Positions 53,377-61,947 of a stretch of DNA of 64,000 bases are shown in pieces; positions within the stretch are counted from its first letter, which is position 1, and every line of letters begins with the position of its first letter. This stretch comes from Merdicola sp963557785. GTDB lineage: Bacteria > Bacillota > Clostridia > TANB77 > CAG-508. The notes beneath the pieces were generated by a model, which saw only the letters and a program-made list of their open reading frames with translations, made no database searches and was not told the origin of the DNA. The position numbers were made by a program, and so were the translations under genes. The DNA lies in assembly GCA_963557785.1 (NCBI GenBank), contig CAUWBF010000002.1:137342-201341 (forward strand), in the 5' to 3' direction.

Positions 53377-54603
53377 ATGGCAAGGAAAGCTAAAGAAGGA
53401 ACAATAGATCTTTACTATCTTAACTCTAATAATAAAAAAGAAGAAAAAAAAGCTAGGGCTAAACATAGCCCTAGTAGCTATAAAAAGGGGAAAAGGGCAA
53501 AAGAAAACACCACAAAAGACAATGATGCATTTAATTTTGATAATGAAATAGTAATTGGAATTAATGTATTACCAGATCAAAAAGATAATAAATCAAACAA
53601 TAAAAAGAAAAAAACTACCAATAAAAGAGCCCCAGCAAGAAAGAAAAATATTAAACAAAAATCGAAAGATACTAAAGAAGATAATGATAAATTTAATTTT
53701 GACAATGAAATAGTAATTGGAGTAAATGTATTACCAGATGAAAAAGAAAAAACTAATAAAAAAAACAAGGGAAATAAAAAGGATAAAAAAGTAATACAAA
53801 AAAATAGCCAAGAAGTAAAAAGAAATATTAAGAAAAAGAATCCATCAGAAAATTTAAATAATGTGGACAAGCATGTAAGAAATTATAAAAAAGCTAAATT
53901 AATATTAAAGATATTTATGGTATTAGTATTATTTGCAGGAGTAATAATATTTTTACTTACATCACCTTTATTTAATATTAAAAATATAAGTGTAACAGGA
54001 AACGATAAGGTTTCAAATGATCAAATTATAAGTTTATCACAAATTGAATTAGAAACAAACATATATAAAATGGTAAATTCAAAGGTAGAAGAAAATATAA
54101 AAGAAAATGCTTATATTGATACTGTATTTGTAAAAAGAAAGTTACCAAATGAAGTAAATATTACAGTAACAGAAAGAAAACCAAAATATATGTTACAATA
54201 TGGAAATGCATATGTATATATAAGCAGTCAAGGATATATGCTAGAAGTTAGCGAAGAAAAACTAGAATTACCAGTTATATCTGGATATTCTACTCCTCAA
54301 GAAGATTTAAAAGCAGGGAATAGACTAAATAGTGAAGATTTAACTAAACTGGAAGTAGTATTAAAAATAATGGAAAGTGCTAACAATAACGATATTGCAA
54401 TATATGTATCAGAAATTAATATATCAGATGCAAGTAATTATACATTAATATTTGAATCAAAAGGAAAAATAGCATATTTAGGAGAGGCAACAAATATTAA
54501 TGACAAAATGACTGTATTAAAACAAATGATTATAAAAGCTGAAGGAACATCAGGAAAAGCATTTTTGATGGATAAAGATAAAATGTATTTTAGAGAGGAA
54601 TAA
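53377..54603 (+). CDS. divIB: Cell division protein DivIB/FtsQ with duplicated N-terminal motif
   Basis: A 408-residue membrane protein that stabilises the division PBP-SEDS complex. A long basic cytoplasmic region (about 1-168) precedes one membrane segment (about 177-197), then POTRA (NIKNISVTGNDKVS onward) and beta domains. The cytoplasmic part contains a nearly identical motif twice: FNFDNEIVIG(I/V)NVLPD at about 50-66 and 108-124, the copies separated by lysine-rich linkers. The start directly abuts the murA stop with GAAGGTGA as Shine-Dalgarno inside murA. Order murA-divIB-DUF881-DUF881-sbp is standard. Confidence 0.9.
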   Translation: MARKAKEGTIDLYYLNSNNKKEEKKARAKHSPSSYKKGKRAKENTTKDNDAFNFDNEIVIGINVLPDQKDNKSNNKKKKTTNKRAPARKKNIKQKSKDTKEDNDKFNFDNEIVIGVNVLPDEKEKTNKKNKGNKKDKKVIQKNSQEVKRNIKKKNPSENLNNVDKHVRNYKKAKLILKIFMVLVLFAGVIIFLLTSPLFNIKNISVTGNDKVSNDQIISLSQIELETNIYKMVNSKVEENIKENAYIDTVFVKRKLPNEVNITVTERKPKYMLQYGNAYVYISSQGYMLEVSEEKLELPVISGYSTPQEDLKAGNRLNSEDLTKLEVVLKIMESANNNDIAIYVSEINISDASNYTLIFESKGKIAYLGEATNINDKMTVLKQMIIKAEGTSGKAFLMDKDKMYFREE

Positions 54604-54620
54604 AAAAAGGAGGAATTTCC

Positions 54621-55352
54621 TTGAATAAACAAAAAATTAGTATAGTTTTAGGAATAGTATGTTTATTATTAACTCTTGGAATAGTTGTACAAATCAGAAC
54701 TATAAGTTCAACTATTTCTGTATCAGATCCAACTTATGTTGATGACGGTTTAAGAGATGAAGTACTAAAATTAAAAGAAAAATATGAAGAAAAGTATAAA
54801 GAGTTAGAAAAAGCAGAATTGGAATTAGAGAAGAAAAGAACAGAAGCAACAGAAAATGATACAACATCAACTGATAAAGAAAATGAATTAAAAATTGGAG
54901 AAGCAATATTAGGTACAACAGAAGTTTCAGGGAAGGGTGTAGTAATAACAGTAGATGATAGTAAAACAGTTTCAACTGAAACTTTAGGAGCGTCAGAAGA
55001 TGCAAGTATGTATATAGTTCATTATGATGATTTATTGAATTTGGTTAATGAACTAAAAAATGCAGGGGCAGAAGCAATATCAATTAATGATCAAAGAATT
55101 ATATCAACATCAACTATTGAGTGCGCAGGAAATATTATAAGAGTAAATGGACAAAGAGTAGGAGCACCCTTTACAATTAAAGCAATAGGAAATCAAAATG
55201 ATTTACATTCTGCATTATCAAGACCAGGAGGATATCTAGATCTTTTGAATTCTTGGAAATTAATTACAGATATAAGAAAACCTACTACTAATATAACAAT
55301 AGTAAAATATAGTGGTATAATGAAACCTAAATATATGAAAGAAGCAAAATAG
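54621..55352 (+). CDS. DUF881 membrane protein (YlxW/YlxX type)
   Basis: A 243-residue protein: one N-terminal membrane segment (about 8-24), a coiled coil (about 45-75) and a DUF881 domain with GAEAISINDQRI and an extracytoplasmic end. The start is TTG behind AAAGGAGG. It belongs to the division cluster. The exact role is unknown, though B. subtilis relatives lie between divIB and sbp. Confidence 0.9.
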   Translation: MNKQKISIVLGIVCLLLTLGIVVQIRTISSTISVSDPTYVDDGLRDEVLKLKEKYEEKYKELEKAELELEKKRTEATENDTTSTDKENELKIGEAILGTTEVSGKGVVITVDDSKTVSTETLGASEDASMYIVHYDDLLNLVNELKNAGAEAISINDQRIISTSTIECAGNIIRVNGQRVGAPFTIKAIGNQNDLHSALSRPGGYLDLLNSWKLITDIRKPTTNITIVKYSGIMKPKYMKEAK

Positions 55353-55363
55353 AGGTGAATATT

Positions 55364-56065
55364 TTGAAAATAAAAAATTTGAAAAAAGGAAAGATAACTG
55401 TTACGATAACAATTGGAATGATTAGTTTTATTCTTGCATTTGTAATATTTATGCAGTTCAAATTTGTTCAAAATACGGATATTACTTCAATTAAAAATAT
55501 GAGAGAAGATGAACTAAGAGATGAACTTGCAGTATGGAAAAGTAAATATGAAGAAATAGAAACTCAATTAGAAGAAACAAATAGTAAAATAGAAGAGTAT
55601 GAAAAGAATATAGAAAATAATGAAGAAACTGCTCAACTTATTGATGAAGAACTAAAACAGAATAAACTATTATTAGGAAGAACAGATGTAACAGGAGAAG
55701 GTATAATTATATACTATAAGGATGGAAATAAAAAAGTTACTGCTACAGATTTACTTAAATTGGTAAATGAATTAAATTTATCAGAAGCAGAAGCAATATC
55801 GATTAATGATCAAAGAATAGTTAATACAACAGAAATAGTAGCAGTAGATTCATACATATATATAAATGGAGAAAGAACGACAGGTCCATATACAATTAAA
55901 GTAATTGGAAATAGGAAATATTTAGAAAGTGCTTTAACAGGTAAAGGTAGACTTGTAGAAACAGCTCCTACAGATGGAAAAGAAGTTTCAATAGAAAGTA
56001 AAAACAATATACAAATTCCAAAATATAGTGGAGAACTTAAAGCAGATAATATAAATTTAAAATAA
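55364..56065 (+). CDS. Second DUF881 membrane protein
   Basis: A 233-residue paralogue of the preceding gene with the same plan: membrane segment (about 15-32), coiled coil (about 45-90), DUF881 domain with SEAEAISINDQRI. TTG at 55364 is chosen because GAGGTG is then correctly spaced; GTG at 55355 overlaps that site. The paired genes probably arose by duplication and may form a complex. Order next to sbp fits ylxX. Confidence 0.88.
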   Translation: MKIKNLKKGKITVTITIGMISFILAFVIFMQFKFVQNTDITSIKNMREDELRDELAVWKSKYEEIETQLEETNSKIEEYEKNIENNEETAQLIDEELKQNKLLLGRTDVTGEGIIIYYKDGNKKVTATDLLKLVNELNLSEAEAISINDQRIVNTTEIVAVDSYIYINGERTTGPYTIKVIGNRKYLESALTGKGRLVETAPTDGKEVSIESKNNIQIPKYSGELKADNINLK

Positions 56066-56081
56066 TTTAGGAGGGATTAAA

Positions 56082-56483
56082 TTGGTATTTATAGCAATAT
56101 TAATAGGTTGTATATTAGGAGCAATCTTAGGAATGAATTCACCACTTATTCCATATACATACTCAAGCTATTTGGCAATAGCAATAATGGCAGCACTTGA
56201 TACAGTTTTTGGAGGAATCAAATCTGTTCTACAAAAGAACTTCGATATGAAGATTTTCGTATCAGGATTTTTTATAAATGCAATAACAGCAATGTTACTT
56301 ACATATTTAGGAAGTAAGTTAAATGTTGATATATACTTAGCTGCTATAGTAGTATTTGTAGGAAGAATATTTACAGATATGGCAATAATACGTAGATATT
56401 ATATTGATAAATGGTCTAGAAAAAAAGTAGTAGCAAAGGCAACGGCTGTTATAGATAAAACACCAAAACAGGATGAAAAATAA
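56082..56483 (+). CDS. sbp: Small basic protein Sbp (DUF1290)
   Basis: A 133-residue protein with four short membrane segments, the family pattern GMNSPLIPYTYSSYLAIAIMAALDTVFGG. B. subtilis sbp sits at the same place before ftsA. The function is unknown. The start is TTG behind TTTAGGAGGG; it is followed by a terminator. Confidence 0.9.
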   Translation: MVFIAILIGCILGAILGMNSPLIPYTYSSYLAIAIMAALDTVFGGIKSVLQKNFDMKIFVSGFFINAITAMLLTYLGSKLNVDIYLAAIVVFVGRIFTDMAIIRRYYIDKWSRKKVVAKATAVIDKTPKQDEK

Positions 56484-56518
56484 TAAAATGAATTAAATTT
56501 TACAAAAGAAAAAAGGGG

Positions 56519-56546
56519 AAGGATTCTAGTAAAGAGTCCTTTTTAA
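56519..56546 (+). terminator. Terminator of the divIB-sbp genes
   Basis: AAGGATTCT (56519-56527), loop AGTAA, AGAGTCCTT (56533-56541) with one G-T pair, then T. Confidence 0.75.
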
Positions 56547-56723
56547 TTATTTATGAAAAATAAAATGTAGCTAATTCTTGCAAAATAAAAAAAATCTGAT
56601 AAAATAGTAATGCTAAAAAAAGTCAAAATTCTACAATAAAACCTAGAATTCGCTTGTATCAGACAATATAAAACATTGTTACGCAAGTATTACATAATTA
56701 TTACAAAAATATAACAAATTCTA

Positions 56724-56752
56724 TTGACTTTTTAAGCAAAATATAATATTCT
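56724..56752 (+). promoter_or_regulatory. Promoter of ftsA-ftsZ
   Basis: TTGACT (56724-56729), 17-base spacer, TATTCT (56747-56752); a better TATAAT lies at 56742-56747 with a poor -35. The 311-base gap 56484-56794 otherwise holds only the sbp terminator and A+T-rich DNA. Confidence 0.5.
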
Positions 56753-56794
56753 TATCACTAAGAAATTGAATATATGAATTGGAGGAGACCTAAC

Positions 56795-58024
56795 TTGGCT
56801 ATAGGAGATATAATAGTAGGAATAGATATAGGAACTTCAAAAGTTTCCGCTGTAGTTGGAGAGGTAAATAATTTCAATCAAATTGAAATTATTTGTAATA
56901 GTTCATCAAAATGTAGTGGAATAAAAAGAACAAAAATTATTAATGAAGATGAAGTTTCAGATAGTATAAATAATGTAATGCATGACATAGAGCTAGAATC
57001 TGGATTAAAAATTAATTCTGCTTATGTTACAATACCAGGAAAATATGTAACAATAGTACAAAACAGCATAGTAAAAGAAGTTAAGGACAAATACGCTGGA
57101 GTATCAGTAAGAGATGTACAAACAGCTATAATGCAGGTAAAAGATATAGAAATACCAGAAGGAAAAACTTTAATAGATATAGTGCCAGATAAATTCATAT
57201 TAGATAATGGTAAAATAAGTGATGATCCTGTAGGAAGTTTAAGCTCAAGTTTTACACTAAAAGCACAAATTATATTAGCGGATAAAGACTATGTAAGACA
57301 AATATCTTCTATATTCAAAAAATCAGGTATAGATGTAGACGGTTTAGTACCATCAACTTTGGCAGAAAGAAATTTAATATTAGATGTTAATGAATTGCAC
57401 GATAATATAATGATACTAGATATTGGCGCAGGAAATACTGATATAGGAGTGTTTGAAGGTTCTACATTTATATATACAAATACAATACCTCTAGGAGGAA
57501 ATAGTATAACAAATGATATAGCGTTGGTTTTAAACATTTCAGAAGAAGAGGCAGATAAACTTAAGAGACAATATGGACTAGCTTTAAGATCTTTTATAGA
57601 TAATGATAATGATATATTATTAAATACTGTAAAAAGTGATAATAAAAACAAGACTATAAAAAGTTCTGAATTAATAGAAATAATAGAAGCAAGAATAGAA
57701 GAAATATTCTCTTTAGTAAATAAAGATATAACAAATCAAGGAATAAAACAAAGAATAAATAATGTTGTATTGACAGGACAAGGAATTACTAGTATAAATA
57801 AAAGCGATGTCGCTGGAAAAATTAATTTAAATATACCAGTTAAAATTTCTACAGGAAGATTAATAAGCACTGTAAAACCAGCATACAGAGTGTCTTATGC
57901 ATTAGTAAGATATATAGCATCAAGACCATTTACAAAAACTGTATCAAGTAGCATAGATACAAAATCTGATGACAGTATTGTAAGAAAAGTAATAGAAAGA
58001 ATAAAAGAATTTTTCTATTCATAG
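56795..58024 (+). CDS. ftsA: Cell division protein FtsA
   Basis: A 409-residue actin-like ATPase that tethers FtsZ to the membrane. The phosphate loops (VGIDIGTSKVSAVVGE and ILDIGAGNTDIGVF) and the C-terminal amphipathic helix IVRKVIERIKEFF are present. TTG at 56795 is chosen: GGAGGAG stands correctly before it, whereas the ATG 21 bases upstream would read through that site. It is followed directly by ftsZ. Confidence 0.94.
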   Translation: MAIGDIIVGIDIGTSKVSAVVGEVNNFNQIEIICNSSSKCSGIKRTKIINEDEVSDSINNVMHDIELESGLKINSAYVTIPGKYVTIVQNSIVKEVKDKYAGVSVRDVQTAIMQVKDIEIPEGKTLIDIVPDKFILDNGKISDDPVGSLSSSFTLKAQIILADKDYVRQISSIFKKSGIDVDGLVPSTLAERNLILDVNELHDNIMILDIGAGNTDIGVFEGSTFIYTNTIPLGGNSITNDIALVLNISEEEADKLKRQYGLALRSFIDNDNDILLNTVKSDNKNKTIKSSELIEIIEARIEEIFSLVNKDITNQGIKQRINNVVLTGQGITSINKSDVAGKINLNIPVKISTGRLISTVKPAYRVSYALVRYIASRPFTKTVSSSIDTKSDDSIVRKVIERIKEFFYS

Positions 58025-58081
58025 AATTTAGTTTTTAATTTTAAAAAAATAATATATATATTTAGGTAGGAGGAAAACTTT

Positions 58082-59191
58082 ATGATGGACTTTGAAGAAA
58101 ACGAAAAAATGCTAGACGGAACAGCTACAATTAAAGTAATAGGAGTAGGTGGAGCTGGAAATAATGCTGTAAACAGAATGGTTGAGTCAGGAATTAGAGG
58201 TGTAGACTTTATAGCTGTTAATACAGATAGACAAGCTCTTCAATTATCAAAAGCTGGAACAAAAATACAAATAGGAGAAAAAATAACAAGAGGTTTAGGA
58301 GCAGGAGCTAACCCTGATATTGGAGCTCAATCAGCAGAAGAAAGCAAATCAGAAATAGCAGAAGCTTTAAGAGGAGCCGATATGGTATTCGTTACAGCAG
58401 GAATGGGTGGAGGAACTGGTACAGGAGCTGCACCAATAGTTGCTGCAACAGCAAAAGAAATGGGAATATTAACAATAGGTGTTGTTACAAAACCATTTAC
58501 TTTCGAAGGAAAGAAAAGATTATCACAAGCAGATCGTGGTATAGAAAGCTTAAAAGGTAAAGTTGATACATTAGTTGTAATACCAAATGATAAATTATTA
58601 CAAATAATAGATAGAAAGACTTCAATTGTTGAAGCATTCAAAATGGCAGATGATGTATTAAGACAAGGTGTTCAAGGTATATCAGACTTAATTGCAGTAC
58701 CAGGACTTGTAAACTTAGACTTTGCTGATGTAAAAACCATTATGTTAAATACAGGTATGGCTCATATGGGAATTGGTAGAGCTTCAGGAGAAAATAGAGC
58801 TGAAGATGCAGCAAAACAAGCTACAGAAAGTCCATTATTAGAAACATCAATAGAAGGAGCAAGAGGTGTTATTATAAACATTACTGGTGGACCAGATTTA
58901 GGATTACATGAAGTTAATACAGCAGCAGAATTAGTACAAAGAAGCGTAGATCCAGAAGCTAATATAATCTTTGGTGCTGTTATCGATCCAGAAATGACAG
59001 ATGAAATAACAATTACAGTTATAGCAACTGAATTTGAAAAAGAACCATCAATTTCAAATATGGGTGTAGAAAAAATAGTTTCAAAAGCATGGGGAGATAA
59101 AATCGGATCAATCCCAACAAGTACAGAAAGTTCATCTAATTCAAATGATTTAGATATACCATCTTTTTTAAGAAAAAATAAAACAAAATAG
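58082..59191 (+). CDS. ftsZ: Cell division protein FtsZ
   Basis: A 369-residue tubulin-like GTPase forming the division ring. The tubulin signature GGGTGTGAAP is near residue 107, the T7 loop NLDFADVK near 214. The C-terminal peptide DLDIPSFLRK for FtsA binding is present. AGGTAGGAGG precedes the start. Length is standard. Confidence 0.98.
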   Translation: MMDFEENEKMLDGTATIKVIGVGGAGNNAVNRMVESGIRGVDFIAVNTDRQALQLSKAGTKIQIGEKITRGLGAGANPDIGAQSAEESKSEIAEALRGADMVFVTAGMGGGTGTGAAPIVAATAKEMGILTIGVVTKPFTFEGKKRLSQADRGIESLKGKVDTLVVIPNDKLLQIIDRKTSIVEAFKMADDVLRQGVQGISDLIAVPGLVNLDFADVKTIMLNTGMAHMGIGRASGENRAEDAAKQATESPLLETSIEGARGVIINITGGPDLGLHEVNTAAELVQRSVDPEANIIFGAVIDPEMTDEITITVIATEFEKEPSISNMGVEKIVSKAWGDKIGSIPTSTESSSNSNDLDIPSFLRKNKTK

Positions 59192-59247
59192 TATAAAATT
59201 TGATGTTGAAAACTATTTAAATTAATAAAATAATCAAAAAAGTAAAA

Positions 59248-59286
59248 AGAAATAATCTAAAAAAGTAGATTATTTCTTTTTTTTTG
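59248..59286 (+). terminator. Terminator of ftsZ
   Basis: AGAAATAATCTA (59248-59259) pairs with TAGATTATTTCT (59266-59277), followed by a run of T. Confidence 0.93.
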
Positions 59287-59351
59287 CACTAAGAAATGAC
59301 AGTATTTTAAAATAGTAAGTATTAAAATAACTTCACACGGAAGGTGAAGAG

Positions 59352-60287
59352 ATGACAATATATTTAGATATAATATTTTTAGAAAACCTATGTATGAATT
59401 ATATAATCTTATTTGCAACAGCTCTTATCTTTAGAACAAAACCGAAACATTTAAAAATTATTATATCAAGTATTTTAGGAGGAATATATGCTATACTTTC
59501 ACTATTTAAAATTTTTGAAATGTATCAAAATATAGGATTCAAAGTTTTAATATCAGTATTAATGGTATATATAGCATATAACCCACCTAATTTTAAAGAA
59601 TTAATAAAAAAGTTAATGCTTTTTTATTTAACATCTTTTGCTTTTGGAGGATGTGCATTTGCATTATTGTATTTTATTAAACCGCAAGAAATATTTATGA
59701 AAAATGGATTATACATAGGAACATATCCGATAAAAATAGCACTGCTAGGAGGATTTATAGGTTTTTGCCTAATTGTTAATGCATTTAAAATTATAAAAAA
59801 CAAACTTAACAAAAAAGATATTTATTGTTATATAGAAATAGAATTTAACAATAAAAAAGTTGAAATGAAGTCATTAATAGATACAGGAAATATGCTAAGA
59901 GATCCAATTAGTAGTATGCCAGTTATAGTTGTACAAAAAAACTTATTAGAAGATATGATACCAGAAAAAATACTAGAGAACTTAGATAATATAGTTGGCG
60001 GAGAAAGTTTTAATGTATTTAATATTATAGAAAATAGTAAATTAGCAAACAAATTTAGATTAATACCATTTTCTTCACTAGGTATGCAACATGGTTTAAT
60101 ATTAGGCTTTAAGGCAGACAAAATAATTATAAAATATAACGAAGAAATAAAAGAAGTGAAAAATGTAATAATTGGGATTTACGGAAAAAAGTTAAGTAAA
60201 AATAATTCATATACTGCACTTATAGGCTTAGATACGATTATAGAGGAGGAATTTGAAAATGAATATTTTGAATATGTTAAAAAATAA
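59352..60287 (+). CDS. spoIIGA: Pro-sigma-E processing peptidase
   Basis: A 311-residue membrane aspartic protease that activates pro-sigma-E in the mother cell when engulfment begins. Five membrane segments fill about residues 1-150. The catalytic aspartate is in SLIDTGNMLRDP near 177. GGAAGGTGAAG precedes the start. The 3' end overlaps sigE by 29 bases. Upstream, a TTGCAC with TAAAAT 18 bases on, or ATGACA with TAAAAT 21 bases on (59296-59328), recalls the long spacer of the B. subtilis spoIIG promoter. Confidence 0.93.
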   Translation: MTIYLDIIFLENLCMNYIILFATALIFRTKPKHLKIIISSILGGIYAILSLFKIFEMYQNIGFKVLISVLMVYIAYNPPNFKELIKKLMLFYLTSFAFGGCAFALLYFIKPQEIFMKNGLYIGTYPIKIALLGGFIGFCLIVNAFKIIKNKLNKKDIYCYIEIEFNNKKVEMKSLIDTGNMLRDPISSMPVIVVQKNLLEDMIPEKILENLDNIVGGESFNVFNIIENSKLANKFRLIPFSSLGMQHGLILGFKADKIIIKYNEEIKEVKNVIIGIYGKKLSKNNSYTALIGLDTIIEEEFENEYFEYVKK

Positions 60288-60993
60288 CTTAGAAACATTG
60301 TATGTAAAATACTTTAAAGAAAAAGACGAAATTGAAACAATGCCAATTTATTACATAGGAGGTAGTCAAACATTACCACCTCCACTTTCACCTGAAGAAG
60401 AGGAAGAATTATTAAAGAATATAGATAATGACGAGAAGAATGTGAGACAAACTTTAGTAGAGAGAAATCTTAGACTAGTTGTATATATAGCAAAAAAATT
60501 TGAAAATACGGGAGTGGATTTGGAAGATTTAATTTCCATTGGAACGATAGGACTTATGAAAGGAGTTAATACATTCAAAACAGATAAAAATATAAAACTT
60601 GCAACATATGCGTCTCGATGTATAGAAAATGAGATATTGATGTATTTAAGAAGGAGTAATAAGATAAAAGGAGAGATATCAATAGATGAACCATTAAATC
60701 AAGATGGAGATGGAAATGAACTTTTGTTATCAGATATCTTAGGAACAGACTATGATGTAACATCAAGAGCTATCGAAGATGAAGTTGATAAAACTTTATT
60801 AAGAGCATCAATAAAAAAGTTGAATAGTAGAGAAAGAAATATAATGGAGTTAAGGTTTGGTTTTATTACAGGAGATGAGAAAACTCAAAAAGAAGTTGCC
60901 GATATGCTAGGAATTTCTCAGAGTTATATTTCAAGATTAGAAAAGAAAATAATTAGTAAAATGAAAAAAGATATAATTAGTAAAACAGGATAA
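60259..60993 (+). CDS. sigE: RNA polymerase sigma-E
   Basis: A 244-residue early mother-cell sigma factor, made as pro-sigma-E. An N-terminal pro-peptide (about residues 1-30, cleaved before YYIGGSQTLPPPLS) precedes regions 2 (VERNLRLVVYIAKKF, IGLMKGVNTF) and 4 (KEVADMLGISQSYISRLEKK). ATG at 60259 is chosen for GAGGAGG before it; a TTG six bases upstream is less likely. The start lies within spoIIGA, so the two are translated together. Confidence 0.96.
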   Translation: MNILNMLKNNLETLYVKYFKEKDEIETMPIYYIGGSQTLPPPLSPEEEEELLKNIDNDEKNVRQTLVERNLRLVVYIAKKFENTGVDLEDLISIGTIGLMKGVNTFKTDKNIKLATYASRCIENEILMYLRRSNKIKGEISIDEPLNQDGDGNELLLSDILGTDYDVTSRAIEDEVDKTLLRASIKKLNSRERNIMELRFGFITGDEKTQKEVADMLGISQSYISRLEKKIISKMKKDIISKTG

Positions 60994-61023
60994 AGAAAAA
61001 AGTATTAAGAATAAAAAAGCTTT

Positions 61024-61075
61024 CTTTGGAAATAATTATATTAACATTATATTCCAAAGGAGGTTTTTTTATTTG
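61024..61075 (+). promoter_or_regulatory. Leader hairpin masking the sigG ribosome site
   Basis: CTTTGGAA (61024-61031) pairs with TTCCAAAG (61052-61059), whose last four bases are the start of the Shine-Dalgarno AAAGGAGG (61056-61063). The TTG start follows at 61073. A leader hairpin limiting early sigG translation is known in B. subtilis. Confidence 0.7.
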
Positions 61076-61846
61076 ATTAATAAGGTTGAAATATGTGGAG
61101 TTAATACTTCTAAACTACCTGTACTATCAAATGAAGAAAAAAAAGAATTATTTATTAGAATAAAACAAGGAGATTTAGATGCAAGAGAGAAATTTATACA
61201 AGGAAATTTAAGATTAGTATTAAGTGTTATAAAAAGATTTAGAGGAAGAGGAGAAAATCCAGATGATTTATTTCAAGTTGGTTGTATAGGACTTATAAAA
61301 TCTATAGACAATTTTGACTTAAATCAAAATGTTCAGTTTAGTACTTATGCAGTTCCAATGATAATAGGAGAAATTAGAAGATACTTAAGAGATAATAATT
61401 CAATAAGAGTTAGTAGATCAATAAGAGATTTAGCATATAAAACAATATCATACAAGGAAAAATTTGTAAAAGAAAACAATAGAGAACCTACATTAGAAGA
61501 AATTGCTAAGGAATTAGAAGTAGAAGTAGAAGAGATTGCATTTTCTTTAGATGCTATTCAAGATCCTGTTTCATTGCAAGAACCAGTATTTAATGATGGA
61601 ACAGATAATGTGTTTATTATGGATCAAATTCATGACATCAAAAATACTGAGGATAAATGGGCTGAAAATATAACTATTTATGAAGCAATGAAAAAGTTAA
61701 ATGAAAAGGAAAAAATGATTGTGGATAAACGATTTTTTGAGGGTAGAACACAAATGGAAGTTGCAGAAGAAATAGGAATATCACAAGCGCAGGTATCAAG
61801 ACTAGAGAAAAGTGCAATAGATCATATAAAAAGATTATATAAGTAA
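61073..61846 (+). CDS. sigG: RNA polymerase sigma-G
   Basis: A 257-residue late forespore sigma factor. The N-terminus INKVEICGVNTSKLPVLSNEE is nearly invariant in sigma-G. Region 2 is VLSVIKRFRGRGENPDDLFQVG, with the -10 recognition helix in QFSTYAVPMIIGEIRR, and region 4 ends in EIGISQAQVSRLEKSA. The weak TTG start and the hairpin over the ribosome site are consistent with tight translational control. It follows sigE as in B. subtilis. Confidence 0.97.
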   Translation: MINKVEICGVNTSKLPVLSNEEKKELFIRIKQGDLDAREKFIQGNLRLVLSVIKRFRGRGENPDDLFQVGCIGLIKSIDNFDLNQNVQFSTYAVPMIIGEIRRYLRDNNSIRVSRSIRDLAYKTISYKEKFVKENNREPTLEEIAKELEVEVEEIAFSLDAIQDPVSLQEPVFNDGTDNVFIMDQIHDIKNTEDKWAENITIYEAMKKLNEKEKMIVDKRFFEGRTQMEVAEEIGISQAQVSRLEKSAIDHIKRLYK

Positions 61847-61875
61847 ACTATTCTAATTTAATAGAATAGTTTTAT
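61845..61875 (+). terminator. Terminator of the spoIIG-sigG genes
   Basis: AAACTATTCTA (61845-61855) pairs with TAGAATAGTTT (61862-61872); the sigG stop lies at its left edge. Confidence 0.85.
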
Positions 61876-61889
61876 TTATATTTAAGATA

Positions 61890-61918
61890 TTGTAAAAAAA
61901 TGATAAAAAATATATAAT
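61890..61918 (+). promoter_or_regulatory. Promoter of the membrane-anchored unknown gene
   Basis: TTGTAA (61890-61895), 17-base spacer, TATAAT (61913-61918). Confidence 0.65.
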
Positions 61919-61947
61919 TAATTTGCTAATTGTAAGGAGGAATAAAT

